From positions 248,001-312,000 of the forward strand of contig NZ_JACEFB010000002.1 of assembly GCF_013694095.1 (NCBI RefSeq): a DNA stretch of 64,000 bases, written 5' to 3'. The notes beneath the pieces are model-generated. The model did not search any database. It was given only the letters and a program-made list of their open reading frames with translations, and had not been told where the DNA came from. Source of the DNA: Thermogemmata fonticola (GTDB taxonomy: Bacteria > Planctomycetota > Planctomycetia > Gemmatales > Gemmataceae). A program made the position numbers and the translations under genes. Positions 20,214-29,109 of the stretch are shown piece after piece (the first letter of the stretch is position 1; the number at the start of each line of letters is the position of its first letter).

Positions 20214-23200
20214 GTGAGGCGGCGGCTCGGAGTGGCACGGCGCTTGTGCTGGACGGTGGCCGCAGGCGTGATCATCGCCGGGGGGTTGCTGGCTTTGGAC
20301 GCTTGGTGGTGGCTGGCCGGGTGGCAGCGTGCCCTGGCTTTGTCTGCCTGGCTGACCGGCATGATTGTGCTGGTGTGGTGGTCAGGTCTGGCGGCGGTTC
20401 AGGCGTGGGAGTCATCCCCCCAGAAAGAGCGGGCGATCCGGAGCCGGGAGCGGCTGGCTAATTTAATCGCCGTAGTCGCGGCGGCCCTCGCCTTGAGTGC
20501 TCTGGTTCTGACCCTGCTCGGTTGGCCGGAAGCGCCTCTCCACGCTCGCCGTGTGTTCCTTCCGTGGTCCGAGGCATTGCGGCCGGTCCAGTACCGGATT
20601 GTCGTCACCTCCGGGGATGCGGCGATTCCCGTCGGGGAACGCGTCACAGTGAGTGCCTATGTCGAGCGGTTATCCTCCGCCGCACCTTGGCCACCGCAAG
20701 CCTGGTTGATCCGGCAGGCGTTGCCCCGCGGGCTGCCCGAACGGCTGCCGATGCAAGGAGATGAGACCGGCTCCGTCTACACCTCATTGAGGGTGGAAGG
20801 TGATTTTCGCTACCGCATCGAAGCCGGCACGGCAACAAGCGACTGGTACAATGTGGTCCGGATCGAACCCGTGCGCCTGGCGCGGGAATCGGTTCTGCGG
20901 GTCGAACCGCCCAGTTACGCCGTCCATCTTTCCCCTCGGCAGTATGCCATTCCCGAAGAGGAAACGGAGGGACTGCGGGTCCTGGCCTGGCAATATGGCG
21001 CAGTTCAACTCCAGGTAGTGTTCACTCGGCCCGTGGCGACAGCCTACCTCGAGTGGCGAGCGGAGGAGGCGAGTACCGTCGAGATTTTGCCACTACTACT
21101 CGATGGCGAACACCGGGAAGGGACCGTACGCTGGACAGTGGCGCGCGGGGGACGCTGGAAATTAGTCGCGGTGGTGGAACGGCAGGGCCGGCGCTGGTAC
21201 TGCCAGTGGCCGGGAGTTGTGGAGGTCCAGTCGGACCTGCCACCTCGCTGGCTGGAAGTGTCCGGCCTGATGGCCGCACCGCGCCGCTTGGCGCCGGGAA
21301 GCGTCCTGCCCATCCGCTTCCGCGTTCAAGATGATTTCGGCATCGCCCAAGTGTGGCTCGAAGTTGTCCGGGTGAATAATCCCTGGCCGCAGCAGATCAG
21401 CCTCTCCCTTACCACCCGCCCAGAGGGCACCGTGGAGGGACAGTACGACTGGCCTATCGACGCCCAGATCCGCGACGGCGAAATTCTGCGCCTACGCTTG
21501 CGGGTCCGGGATAATCGCCGGGTCGAGCATCCGCCGTTGGGACAACAAGAGTCTGTCTTCCCTCCCGAAGGCTGGTGCGAAGTGCATGTCGATCGCACCG
21601 CCCCGCCTCAAGCCCTCCAGGATATTCTCGCCCAGCATCTCTGGCTGCGTGAGGCGATCGCCGCGGTTCGGAAATACTGCCAGGACTCCCGCCAAACCCT
21701 GTTGCACATCCAGCGAGAAACCCCAACACCATCTTGGCAGGACCATCACCGCACTTTGCTGCGGCAGACCGCTGAGCAGTATCAGGAAGTCCGGCGAGTC
21801 TGGGACCGCGTCCTGCTCCACCTCCGCGTACAGTCAGAACTGCGCCCCCTGCTGCAAGATGCGCGCCGGACCCTGGAGGAATTGGACCAGCTTGGCCGAG
21901 TCGCCGAACGCTGGCCTTTTCTCCTCGCGTCAGCGGAACAGCACGAATCCCTCCAGCACGCCTTGCGCCGCCTGCAAACGCTGGAACATCACTTGCACCA
22001 GCTCGAACAGATCAGCGATCGATTGGCGGAAGCCCGGCAGCAGTCCTGGCAACTCCAACAACTGGCCCAGCAATTGGAAGGAGTGGCACGTCAGGCGGAG
22101 CTAGCCCGTTCGCCCGAGGAACGCGCGCAAATCCCCATCCTGTGGGATCACTGGCAGCGCGACTGGCAACACTGGCTGGAAAGCACCCCGGCCGTACGGG
22201 ACGTTTGGGAGCGAAGTGTTGCTCAAGAACTTCAGCGACTCCATCAACGTGGCCAGGAATTGCTCCTGGCCCTGGAGCGCCTGGAGGCGACCGAGGCGTT
22301 GGCCTTTCACACCGCGGGGCAACTCTTCCGCCTTTCGCAAATGGAATGGGCGCGGTCGATCCTCCGGCAAGCGGAAGCCTTAGACCAAAAGCGCGCCGAT
22401 CAGCCGCCCCTGAAATCTCTCCCCCCTGCGCGCCTGGACTTCTTTCGCCAAGTGCTCACCCATTTGGAGCGTGGGGAGTGGCTGCCGGCTCTGACAGTTC
22501 TGGAGCAGGGAGCCGAGGAAGCGAATCGTCTGGCCCGCGAGTGGCAAGAAGCTGCGCCGGAGTTGGCCCACCAGTGGCGGCAACTGGCCAGCCGATGTCA
22601 GCATCAGCGTACAGTTCTGGCCGACCACAAGCAGCAGATTCTGGCGTATCTTGCCGGGCCGCTCCAAGAGTCGGTTCCGGTGCTCGCTCGCCGGGTAGAG
22701 CGTTGTGCTGAAGCTGCTGCCCTCCTCCTGACTCCGGATCGTTTAGCCTCTTGCCCCGCAATGACAGGCTGGTTCCTCGGCGAATTGCGAGCTGCCGCCG
22801 AAGCCCTTCAGGAGGGGCGCTGGACGCAAGCCCAGACCGCTTTGCATCACGCTGCGGCTTGGCTGTTCCTTCTCGAAACAGTCAAGCGGCCTGGGGAGGA
22901 AGCCTCTGGGCGGCTGCCATGGCGTTCCCTTCAGGACGAATTGCAAACACTGATGCGCCTGGTCCAACGATATGGCGATTCCCCAGCCCTGATCCTCTCG
23001 CAAAGTCGTTGGGCGCTCCGGCAACGCTTGCTGCAACTTCAGGATTGGGATCAGCAATGGCAAACCCTGTTGACCTCGACACCCTCGGCTTTGCTCCCCA
23101 CAGCGGCCATTCCCTCCCCCGCTGAGCGCCAGCGTTGGCGGCAAGCCTGGTATGACTTGGACCAGACCCTGATGCGGGAAAGGGTCCAAAGCTCGGTCAG

Positions 23201-23546
23201 TCCGTTGGCTTCCCTTCCGGCCTATCAAGCGGCCTACCGCCTGGGACAGCAAGCCGTGGAAACCCTCGCTTCTGCTCTCCCCAAGGTGCCTCCCGCACCT
23301 CAACCAGAGGATCCCTCCTTGGTTACCACCATCGCTAAGCTCCGGCAGGTCCAATCTTTAGTATCTGAATCTCTCATGTCTGCGCCATCACAGGCTCCAA
23401 GGGATGGCCAGGAACAAGTCGCTCGGTTTCGCCGCTTTGCCCAGCTCTTGCACGAAGCAGCAATCCTCAGATTGACCCTTCCCCCCGTGGACGAATCGCA
23501 GCCTGGAAAGGAAACACCTTTCCCAAAGTTGCCTCCCTCCCCTTGA
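20214..23546 (+). CDS. Large membrane protein, DUF4175-like
   Basis: 1110 residues from a GTG at 20214, with AGGAGG 7 nt upstream. Three hydrophobic segments (about 10-30, 36-62 and 81-105) anchor the N-terminus. From about 115 to 460 the protein is beta-rich with successive Ig/FN3-like stretches, including the RVEPPSYAV and RFRVQDDFGIAQVWLEVVRV segments seen in DUF4175 proteins. From about 470 to 1000 it is helical and Gln/Glu/Leu/Arg-rich with predicted coiled coils. The C-terminus is Pro-rich. DUF4175 genes often lie in MoxR/DUF58/vWA operons. Here the gene is solitary, though a MoxR gene begins at 63.7 kb. An envelope or scaffold role is inferred. Family assignment is moderate. Confidence 0.65.
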   Translation: MRRRLGVARRLCWTVAAGVIIAGGLLALDAWWWLAGWQRALALSAWLTGMIVLVWWSGLAAVQAWESSPQKERAIRSRERLANLIAVVAAALALSALVLTLLGWPEAPLHARRVFLPWSEALRPVQYRIVVTSGDAAIPVGERVTVSAYVERLSSAAPWPPQAWLIRQALPRGLPERLPMQGDETGSVYTSLRVEGDFRYRIEAGTATSDWYNVVRIEPVRLARESVLRVEPPSYAVHLSPRQYAIPEEETEGLRVLAWQYGAVQLQVVFTRPVATAYLEWRAEEASTVEILPLLLDGEHREGTVRWTVARGGRWKLVAVVERQGRRWYCQWPGVVEVQSDLPPRWLEVSGLMAAPRRLAPGSVLPIRFRVQDDFGIAQVWLEVVRVNNPWPQQISLSLTTRPEGTVEGQYDWPIDAQIRDGEILRLRLRVRDNRRVEHPPLGQQESVFPPEGWCEVHVDRTAPPQALQDILAQHLWLREAIAAVRKYCQDSRQTLLHIQRETPTPSWQDHHRTLLRQTAEQYQEVRRVWDRVLLHLRVQSELRPLLQDARRTLEELDQLGRVAERWPFLLASAEQHESLQHALRRLQTLEHHLHQLEQISDRLAEARQQSWQLQQLAQQLEGVARQAELARSPEERAQIPILWDHWQRDWQHWLESTPAVRDVWERSVAQELQRLHQRGQELLLALERLEATEALAFHTAGQLFRLSQMEWARSILRQAEALDQKRADQPPLKSLPPARLDFFRQVLTHLERGEWLPALTVLEQGAEEANRLAREWQEAAPELAHQWRQLASRCQHQRTVLADHKQQILAYLAGPLQESVPVLARRVERCAEAAALLLTPDRLASCPAMTGWFLGELRAAAEALQEGRWTQAQTALHHAAAWLFLLETVKRPGEEASGRLPWRSLQDELQTLMRLVQRYGDSPALILSQSRWALRQRLLQLQDWDQQWQTLLTSTPSALLPTAAIPSPAERQRWRQAWYDLDQTLMRERVQSSVSPLASLPAYQAAYRLGQQAVETLASALPKVPPAPQPEDPSLVTTIAKLRQVQSLVSESLMSAPSQAPRDGQEQVARFRRFAQLLHEAAILRLTLPPVDESQPGKETPFPKLPPSP

Positions 23547-23685
23547 CTGTCCCGAATGATTTCGCGCAAACCGATGTAGGGGAACCTGTCGAAAGGAAAA
23601 CCCTGCGAAAAGGTGCGGCAGAGCTGAGAGAGAAACCCTCAAAAGCAAATCATCTGAGCGATAACTGAGGGGGGTGTTCTGCGTC

Positions 23686-23817
23686 TCAGCGCGGAATGGA
23701 GGCCTTGGGGCGATCGAAGTCGCTGTTTTTGCCGCGCCCGCTGATGCCGCATCCCCCGCATCCTGGCAGCAGAAGCAACACCAATCCCCAGATCAGCACA
23801 CGGCCGCAGAGCTTCAT
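23686..23817 (-). CDS. Tiny lipoprotein (43 aa)
   Basis: 43 codons from the ATG at 23815-23817 to a TGA at 23686. The product has a charged start (MKLCGR), a Leu/Val hydrophobic core and a lipobox LLPGC, then GGCGISGRGKNSDFDRPKASIPR. This predicts an outer-membrane or periplasmic lipoprotein that is almost all tail. The ribosome binding site is weak (AGAGTAG). A longer frame reaching 23976 lacks a better start. It is the third of three small lipoprotein genes on this strand. No family recognised. Confidence 0.5.
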   Translation of the reverse strand: MKLCGRVLIWGLVLLLLPGCGGCGISGRGKNSDFDRPKASIPR

Positions 23818-23979
23818 AACAGCTACTCTGTATTTCCATCCAAATTGCATAAAGCAGAGTATGGGTATGGAAAACTCTACTACTTGGCAGCCAGTGGAAA
23901 AGAACAATCCGGGTTCCTCAGGAGAGGCCCCCGGATTTTGACCACGAGATTTTTTCAGGCTTCGGGAAAACGTCATCGA

Positions 23980-24120
23980 TTACTTCTTTTCCGTGGGCGC
24001 TGTGGTGCCGCCACCGCCACCGCCTGCCGCGGTGGCCTTGGTTGCCGGCTTGCTATCGCCGCAGCCGGTGAACAGAGCGAAGCTGAAGGCCAACACGAGC
24101 AGAGACAGAACGCGCTTCAT
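23980..24120 (-). CDS. Tiny lipoprotein, Gly-rich (46 aa)
   Basis: 46 codons from the ATG at 24118-24120, preceded by AAGGAGA 7 nt upstream. A signal peptide with a lipobox (LFTGC, Cys20) is followed by GDSKPATKAT, six consecutive Gly residues and an Ala/Pro/Thr/Lys tail ending EKK. Such short lipid-anchored peptides are common in planctomycetes and have no known function. It shares its start signal (MKR-hydrophobic-GC-GG-Lys/Thr) with the gene at 24276-24536, so the two may be paralogues that diverged by tail composition. Confidence 0.7.
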   Translation of the reverse strand: MKRVLSLLVLAFSFALFTGCGDSKPATKATAAGGGGGGTTAPTEKK

Positions 24121-24275
24121 GGAACTCTCCTTCAGGTCTAAGGGTTAGGGGGATACAAACCCAAACACACTTGGAAGCAGGCAAGGCAAATCCGAGTGAC
24201 GCTCACCTGCAGGGTTGCCAACGTAGTCAAGTCAGAGCACGTGGTACGAGGGCTTGCCTATCCTCTCGGAGGAGA

Positions 24276-24536
24276 TTACTTCTTCTCTTCTGTCTTCTTT
24301 TCCTCTTTCTTCTCCTCCTTCTTCTCTTCAGTCTTCTTTTCTTCTGTCTTCTTTTCCTCTTTCTTCTCGTCCTTCTTCTCCGGCGTTGTCGTGCCGTTCT
24401 TCTTTCCGTCATCGGCCTTGGTGGCAGGCTTGGTTGGCTCTGTCTTCTTGGTGGACTTGGTGTCAGTGCCACCACCGCAACCAGCGACCACACCTAAACC
24501 GAAGGCGAGGGCTACAGCCAGCAGAATGCGTTTCAT
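24276..24536 (-). CDS. Small Lys/Glu-repeat lipoprotein (86 aa)
   Basis: 86 codons from the ATG at 24534-24536, with AAAGGAG 8 nt upstream; an in-frame start at 24578 lacks one. A type II signal peptide (lipobox VAGC, Cys20) is followed by a Thr/Lys/Asp linker and a C-terminal run of repeated E-E-K-K and T-E-E-K-K units that make a highly charged, probably extended or helical tail. The repeats make the DNA a pyrimidine-rich tract on the plus strand (24280-24385) that could slip. Possible roles are peptidoglycan or cell-wall interaction or a spacer in the periplasm. No family recognised. Confidence 0.72.
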   Translation of the reverse strand: MKRILLAVALAFGLGVVAGCGGGTDTKSTKKTEPTKPATKADDGKKNGTTTPEKKDEKKEEKKTEEKKTEEKKEEKKEEKKTEEKK

Positions 24537-24909
24537 GTGTGAACTCCTTTGGTCCTGACTCACGTTGTCGCGGAGCATATTCAGCCTACACGGAGCCTAT
24601 TCCGGGTAGGATCACTCCCAAATTTTGGGCACACTTGTACAACAAAGAAACCTAGCCGGTAGCCGTAACCGGCAGAGGTATGATGCCGGAGGCAGAAAAT
24701 TATTCCCGCAATTTTTTCCGGCTGGGGGAAAGCAGAGATTGCTGCGTGTAAGATTTTAGTTTTCTGGAGCTTAAGGCAGGTTGGAGAGGCATGGTAGCGA
24801 GCGATAGCGGCAAGAATTCCCCGGAGCCAGCGAACTACCGTAGGGGAATGAACTTCCTCTTTTGGGGAATAAACTCCGTCGAGACGACTCCAACATAATG
24901 AGGCAGACG
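24537..24909. other. Divergent region between small lipoprotein and ECF sigma genes
   Basis: 373 bp. It should contain promoters in both directions. A GAACTT (24850-24855) resembles an ECF -35 element, but the best candidate -10 (CGTCGA, 24877-24882) is 21 nt away, too far for a confident call. Nothing else is seen. Confidence 0.4.
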
Positions 24910-25482
24910 ATGGCGTCAGCCACAGTGTACAAGCAATTGGTGCAGGATTACTACGAAGCACTCTATCGCTTTGCTTATCGCCTGAGCGGTTCAGAGAACG
25001 ATGCCTGCGACCTGGTCCAGGAAACGTACCGGACGGCATTTGAGTCGATTCACCAATTGCAGAAATTGGAGAGTGCCCGGAGCTGGTTGTTCCAAATTTT
25101 ACTGAATGCATACCGTCAGCAGTGGCGTCGCAAGGGTTCACTCCAATACTGTCCTCCGGAGATGCTCTACGATCAGGTCAGCGGCGAACCGGAATCGTCC
25201 GATGGATTGGATGAGTCAGATTTGGAGTCAAGGGCTATCGACCCGCAGCTATTGCAGGAGGCGATTGATTCCCTGTCGGAGGAACTTCGCACCCCATTGC
25301 TCTTGCATTACATGGAAGGGTTTAAGTATCGAGAAATTGCGGAGCTGTTGGGAGTGCCGATCGGTACGGTGATGTCGCGGATCAGTCGAGCCAAGGGGCA
25401 TATTCGGCGGTTTTTTCGGGCGAAAGGGTTGAAGGGGCCAAGTGCCCCGACGGGTGCTGGGGATGTTCGCCATGCGATGTGA
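24910..25482 (+). CDS. ECF-family RNA polymerase sigma factor
   Basis: 190 residues from the ATG at 24910, which has GAGG 6 nt upstream. The ATG at 24898 (194 aa) is the alternative; an even longer TTG start at 24862 is unlikely. Region 2 (about 8-75) includes YYEALYRFAYRLSG and the DLVQETYRTAF -10-binding helix. Region 4 (about 125-180) includes the GFKYREIAELLGVPIGTVMSRISRAK helix-turn-helix that reads the -35 element. There is no region 3, as expected of group 4. The gene overlaps the anti-sigma gene by 11 bp, so the pair is translationally coupled and probably sets up an envelope-stress response together with the secreted protein downstream. Confidence 0.93.
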   Translation: MASATVYKQLVQDYYEALYRFAYRLSGSENDACDLVQETYRTAFESIHQLQKLESARSWLFQILLNAYRQQWRRKGSLQYCPPEMLYDQVSGEPESSDGLDESDLESRAIDPQLLQEAIDSLSEELRTPLLLHYMEGFKYREIAELLGVPIGTVMSRISRAKGHIRRFFRAKGLKGPSAPTGAGDVRHAM

Positions 25483-26209
25483 TGAGGCGCGGTGGTATTT
25501 GGAATTGCGCCGTGGAGAAGGGAACGAGGCTCTGGGGCCTGAAGTGCAAGCAGCCTTGGAAGAACATTTGCGGGACTGTGAACCCTGCGCCTCTTTCGCC
25601 CGCACCGAGGAACGATGGGACCGGCAGTTGAGCGAACAACTCCGCCAAGTTCCTGTTCCCGCTCACCTGGCGGACGTGCTGCTGACGCAAGCCGCGGTCT
25701 ATCGAGGCCAAGCCTTACGCTTCCGCCTTTACCGCTACAGCGCTGTGGCGGCGAGTCTTTTGCTCCTGGCGGGTTTGGCCTGGCTAGGTTATCGGGCTTC
25801 TCGGCCCTCCTTCAGCACCGAGCAACTCGTTCTGCTTCACGATAGCCGCCTACAAGACCCGGCGAGTTATTTCCACCGCTGGTTAGAACAGGAAGGCTTG
25901 CCTCCGGAATTGCCCGAACCGTTGGACCTCAACTTGCTGGAACAAGTGGGGTATGAAGTGATCCAAGGGCAGAAGGTGCCGGTGGCCCTCTTTCGCCATC
26001 CGCAGCGGGCGGAATTTGCCCGCGTCTATTTCCTGCGGCAGAACGGACCGTTCCGCCTGCACCGGCTCAGCGACGCCGACGCTTCCCACACGGTGGCCCG
26101 CGTGATTGCCGATCCCCGGCGATTCCGAGGTGTAACCTATGTCATCGTCTATCCGGCTGGTCCGGAGGGGTTGAATCCCTTCCTCCGCCCCAATCCTGCC
26201 ACGTCGTAA
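25472..26209 (+). CDS. Membrane anti-sigma factor with zinc-binding domain
   Basis: 245 residues from the ATG at 25472. Two in-frame starts upstream (25442, 25463) are also possible, the latter with no better ribosome site. An N-terminal anti-sigma (ZAS) zinc finger is visible: H-L-R-D-C-E-P-C, matching HxxxCxxC. One membrane segment (about 90-111, SAVAASLLLLAGLAWLGY) is followed by a roughly 130-residue extracytoplasmic domain with no recognised motif, presumably the sensor. The start overlaps the sigma stop by 11 bp, the usual arrangement for a sigma and its inhibitor. The sensed signal cannot be inferred. Confidence 0.88.
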   Translation: MRCDEARWYLELRRGEGNEALGPEVQAALEEHLRDCEPCASFARTEERWDRQLSEQLRQVPVPAHLADVLLTQAAVYRGQALRFRLYRYSAVAASLLLLAGLAWLGYRASRPSFSTEQLVLLHDSRLQDPASYFHRWLEQEGLPPELPEPLDLNLLEQVGYEVIQGQKVPVALFRHPQRAEFARVYFLRQNGPFRLHRLSDADASHTVARVIADPRRFRGVTYVIVYPAGPEGLNPFLRPNPATS

Positions 26210-26340
26210 ATCTCCGTTTTCACTTTGAGAACTTAAATCGCTCATGGCGATACCGCCGTGAAGGAGGGGTGTTTAACATGCCAACCGGGATGAGAGGTCA
26301 TTTCCGGCAAGCATTTCTCTGCATCTTTGGAGGCCATGTC

Positions 26341-27039
26341 ATGCCAGTGGTCCAAGGATTTCGCGTTGCTGGTCTCTTCGGGTTGTGGGGTATGATGATA
26401 GCGGTGGCTTCTGCCGCACCCCAGGGATTGCCGGGTCCGATTGCCGTTCCCGGAGCACCTGGGATGCAACTCCAGGGGGGTAAGGGAATCGGGCCGTTGG
26501 TTAGTGCCTTGGCGACCGGCGGCATCCACGGGCAGCAGTTGGCTGCGATGATCCGGGCATTCCAGGCAGCCAAGGGAATTGGGCAGGGGCATGTGGGGAA
26601 AATGGGCGGTGGCAAAGGCGGCTTGGGAGGAGCAGGACCCTTTGGTCCTGAAAAAGCAGGCAAGGGTGGCAAGGGAGAACAGGCCTTCCCCGGTGTTGGC
26701 CACCCAGGGATGGTTCCCCTACCCAATTTAGGCGGTCAACAGGCCAAACCGGGTGGTAAACTGCCCGTTCCTGGAGGCGTACCCGCGGATCCGGGCAAGG
26801 CAATTCCAGGGGGCAAACTTCCGCCGGGCCGCGCTCAGCCCGGCTTCGTCCCGCCGTTTGGACCCGGTGGCAAGCAAATCCTTCCCGGGGGCGGACCCTT
26901 CGGTAAAGGCAAAGGGGGACAAGGAGGCCAAATCCTTCCCGGTGGGGATAAGCAGGGAGTCCTGCCGCCTTTTGTTCCCGGAGGTAAAGGTGGTTTCGGC
27001 GGTGGCGGCCTCTTCGGCAAAGGGAAGGGGAAGAAGTGA
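26341..27039 (+). CDS. Secreted Gly/Lys/Pro-rich protein
   Basis: 232 residues from the ATG at 26341, with GGAGG at 26329-26333 and a 7-nt spacer. An upstream ATG at 26278 also has AAGGAGG, but the 26341 start gives a clean signal peptide (to about residue 25, cleavage after VASA). The mature protein is built of irregular G-G-K-G, G-P-F-G and P-G-G-K units interrupted by a short helical stretch (GIHGQQLAAMIRAFQAAKGIG). It ends in a FGKGKGKK basic tail. This suggests an extended, disordered surface or matrix protein, perhaps binding anionic polymers. It follows the sigma/anti-sigma pair by 131 bp and may be a target of that sigma factor. No family recognised. Confidence 0.75.
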   Translation: MPVVQGFRVAGLFGLWGMMIAVASAAPQGLPGPIAVPGAPGMQLQGGKGIGPLVSALATGGIHGQQLAAMIRAFQAAKGIGQGHVGKMGGGKGGLGGAGPFGPEKAGKGGKGEQAFPGVGHPGMVPLPNLGGQQAKPGGKLPVPGGVPADPGKAIPGGKLPPGRAQPGFVPPFGPGGKQILPGGGPFGKGKGGQGGQILPGGDKQGVLPPFVPGGKGGFGGGGLFGKGKGKK

Positions 27040-27124
27040 GGCGGGAGGAAGGCACTGCTGCGCGAAATTGCGGTAAAAACCTCTTGCCACGGTGCCGCCC
27101 TTGGCCTATGATGTGTAATGCAAC

Positions 27125-27198
<74 letters not shown>

Positions 27199-27205
27199 CT
27201 GCGAG

Positions 27206-27231
27206 ACCAACGCCTGAACGTTGGTTTTTTT
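27206..27231 (+). terminator. Factor-independent terminator of tRNA-Asp
   Basis: Stem ACCAACG (27206-27212) and CGTTGGT (27219-27225) with a 6-nt loop, followed by seven T residues. It lies 7 nt after the tRNA. Confidence 0.9.
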
Positions 27232-27577
27232 GTTGTTCCAATTCCGGGTCATTCTACTGGGCGAGTTATAGAGACTTTCATTGATGCTCGGTTCCTAATC
27301 CAGTCATTTCTCTAAGCCTGCCGAGAATTACTGATTCGACCGATGTTTCGCGCGGCCACCTTTCCGCCGAACTCAGCAGTTTTAGCTTCGCTAGATTGAA
27401 CGCCACAATCGGCAAAAATTGACTGCTAGCAACTTCCTTTTGCTAGGCAGACCGGAGGCAACATCCAGAGTATGGCTATGGTTTGGAGCTTCGATCCTAG
27501 CATGAGTGGTGGAAGGGGTCGGTAGAAACTGGGGGAGGGTGGTAGGGCCAGAGCGAGGCATTCAAGGCTGCGAAGCG
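27232..27577. other. Region between tRNA-Asp and the photolyase-related gene
   Basis: 346 bp, less G+C-rich than its surroundings. It contains a 7-bp hairpin CTAGCAA/TTGCTAG (27426-27446) with a 7-nt loop, about 130 bp before the photolyase start, with no T-run. No gene or other repeat seen. Confidence 0.4.
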
Positions 27578-29041
27578 ATGAGGACGGCGGCACTCATTTA
27601 CCCGCACCAGCTTTTTCATCCTCATCCAGCGGTGAGAGGAGCGGATGTCATTTTCCTCGTTGAAGAGCCGCTTTTGCTTAGCCAATACAACTTCCACAAA
27701 CAAAAGCTGATTTTTCATCGGGCCAGTATGCAGCGCTATTGGAAAGAGCAAGTTCCCCCGGCACGCTATGTACCGGTGGGCGAGCTAACGGACACAGGAG
27801 CGATCGTGCTTCAGATTCAAGCGGCGGGGTGTGATGCGGTGCGCGTTGTGGATCCGTGTGATGATTGGCTTTTGTCTCGCCTACAAGCAGCGTGTGCGGC
27901 ACGGGGGGTACGCCTAACTGTTTTGCCTGATCCACACTTCCTCACACCGCAAGCCGAGATCGAAGCCTTTGCCCAAGGTCGAAAGACATTTTTCTTCACG
28001 GAGTTTTACATTCGGCAGCGGAAGAGGCTGGGAATACTCCTGACGGCGGAGGGTCAGCCGAAGGGGGGAAAGTGGAGCTTCGATCCGGAAAACCGACAGC
28101 GTCTGCCCGCGGGGTTACAACCGCCTGCTCCTATTTTTCCGCCGGAAGATAAGTACGTTTGGGAGGCACGGGAGTATGTGCGGCGACATTTTCCGAATGC
28201 ACCGGGTGCCGATACTCCGTTTCTTTACCCCACCTCGGCTGTGCAGGCGCGTGATTGGCTCGCCGAGTTTCTGGAGCGGCGGTTCGTCCATTTCGGGGCC
28301 TATGAGGATGCCATCTCTGCCCGGTATGGGGTGCTGTTCCACTCTGTGCTCACGCCAGTGTTGAACGTGGGATTGCTTTCGCCGGGCGAAGTGGTGGAAG
28401 CGGCCTTGCGCTATGAAGGCCGGGTGCCTTTGAACTCGCTAGAGGGGTTCCTCCGACAAGTCATCGGCTGGCGCGAGTTTGTCCGCCTGGTGTATTTGGC
28501 GCGTGGACGCTTCCAGCGGACCCGCAACTTTTGGCGGCACACTCGGCCAGTACCAAAGTCCTTTTACGAAGCTCGCACCGGGATCCTGCCACTCGACACG
28601 ATCCTCCATCGCGTCCTTCAGACAGCGTATTGCCATCACATCGAGCGGTTGATGGTTTTGGGGAATTTCCTGTTGCTCTGCGAGGTAGCTCCGGATGCCG
28701 TTTATCAATGGTTCATGGAGATGTTCATCGATGCCTACGATTGGGTCATGGTGCCGAACGTCTACGGGATGAGCCAATATGCGGATGGCGGCCTAATGAC
28801 AACCAAGCCGTACATATCGGGGAGCAGCTACATTCGGCGGATGAGTGATTTTCCTCACGGGGAGTGGTGCGCCATTTGGGATGCCTTGTATTGGCGATTC
28901 ATCGACCGCCACAGCCAGTTTTTTGCGGGCAACCCGCGCATGGCCGTGATGGTCCGGTTGAAAGAACGACTCGGTTCCCGCCGCTTGCTGGACCATTACC
29001 GGCGCGCGGAGGCGTTCCTGGAGCGGTTGCACGGAGAATGA
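27578..29041 (+). CDS. Cryptochrome/photolyase-related protein (DPRP family)
   Basis: 487 residues from the ATG at 27578. An in-frame upstream start (27506) has no better site. It matches the prokaryotic FeS-BCP/CryPro photolyase group (PhrB, CryB): the LIYPHQLF opening, [15 protein letters not shown], the [12 protein letters not shown] motif, [17 protein letters not shown], and [31 protein letters not shown]. It should bind FAD and, in active members, repair (6-4) photoproducts with light. The four Cys that hold the [4Fe-4S] cluster in PhrB are mostly missing: MSDF is followed by PHGEW instead of the CxxC segment, and the first Cys is absent. Only the last one (in CAIWDALYW) seems kept. A DUF2256 gene follows directly. 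Confidence 0.88.
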   Translation: MRTAALIYPHQLFHPHPAVRGADVIFLVEEPLLLSQYNFHKQKLIFHRASMQRYWKEQVPPARYVPVGELTDTGAIVLQIQAAGCDAVRVVDPCDDWLLSRLQAACAARGVRLTVLPDPHFLTPQAEIEAFAQGRKTFFFTEFYIRQRKRLGILLTAEGQPKGGKWSFDPENRQRLPAGLQPPAPIFPPEDKYVWEAREYVRRHFPNAPGADTPFLYPTSAVQARDWLAEFLERRFVHFGAYEDAISARYGVLFHSVLTPVLNVGLLSPGEVVEAALRYEGRVPLNSLEGFLRQVIGWREFVRLVYLARGRFQRTRNFWRHTRPVPKSFYEARTGILPLDTILHRVLQTAYCHHIERLMVLGNFLLLCEVAPDAVYQWFMEMFIDAYDWVMVPNVYGMSQYADGGLMTTKPYISGSSYIRRMSDFPHGEWCAIWDALYWRFIDRHSQFFAGNPRMAVMVRLKERLGSRRLLDHYRRAEAFLERLHGE

Positions 29042-29109
29042 TGGAACTCGACCGGGGTATTTTTGAAAGCGGTTGCACGGCGGATGATTTTTCCTCGGAG
29101 GGTGGTGGA

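Noticed and set aside
23840-23976. N-terminal extension of the 43-residue lipoprotein (to 96 codons)
   Set aside because: The extension would bury the signal peptide inside the protein and has no ribosome site.
24850-24882. ECF-type promoter (GAACTT and CGTCGA) before the sigma gene
   Set aside because: Spacing of 21 nt is well outside the usual 15-18 nt.
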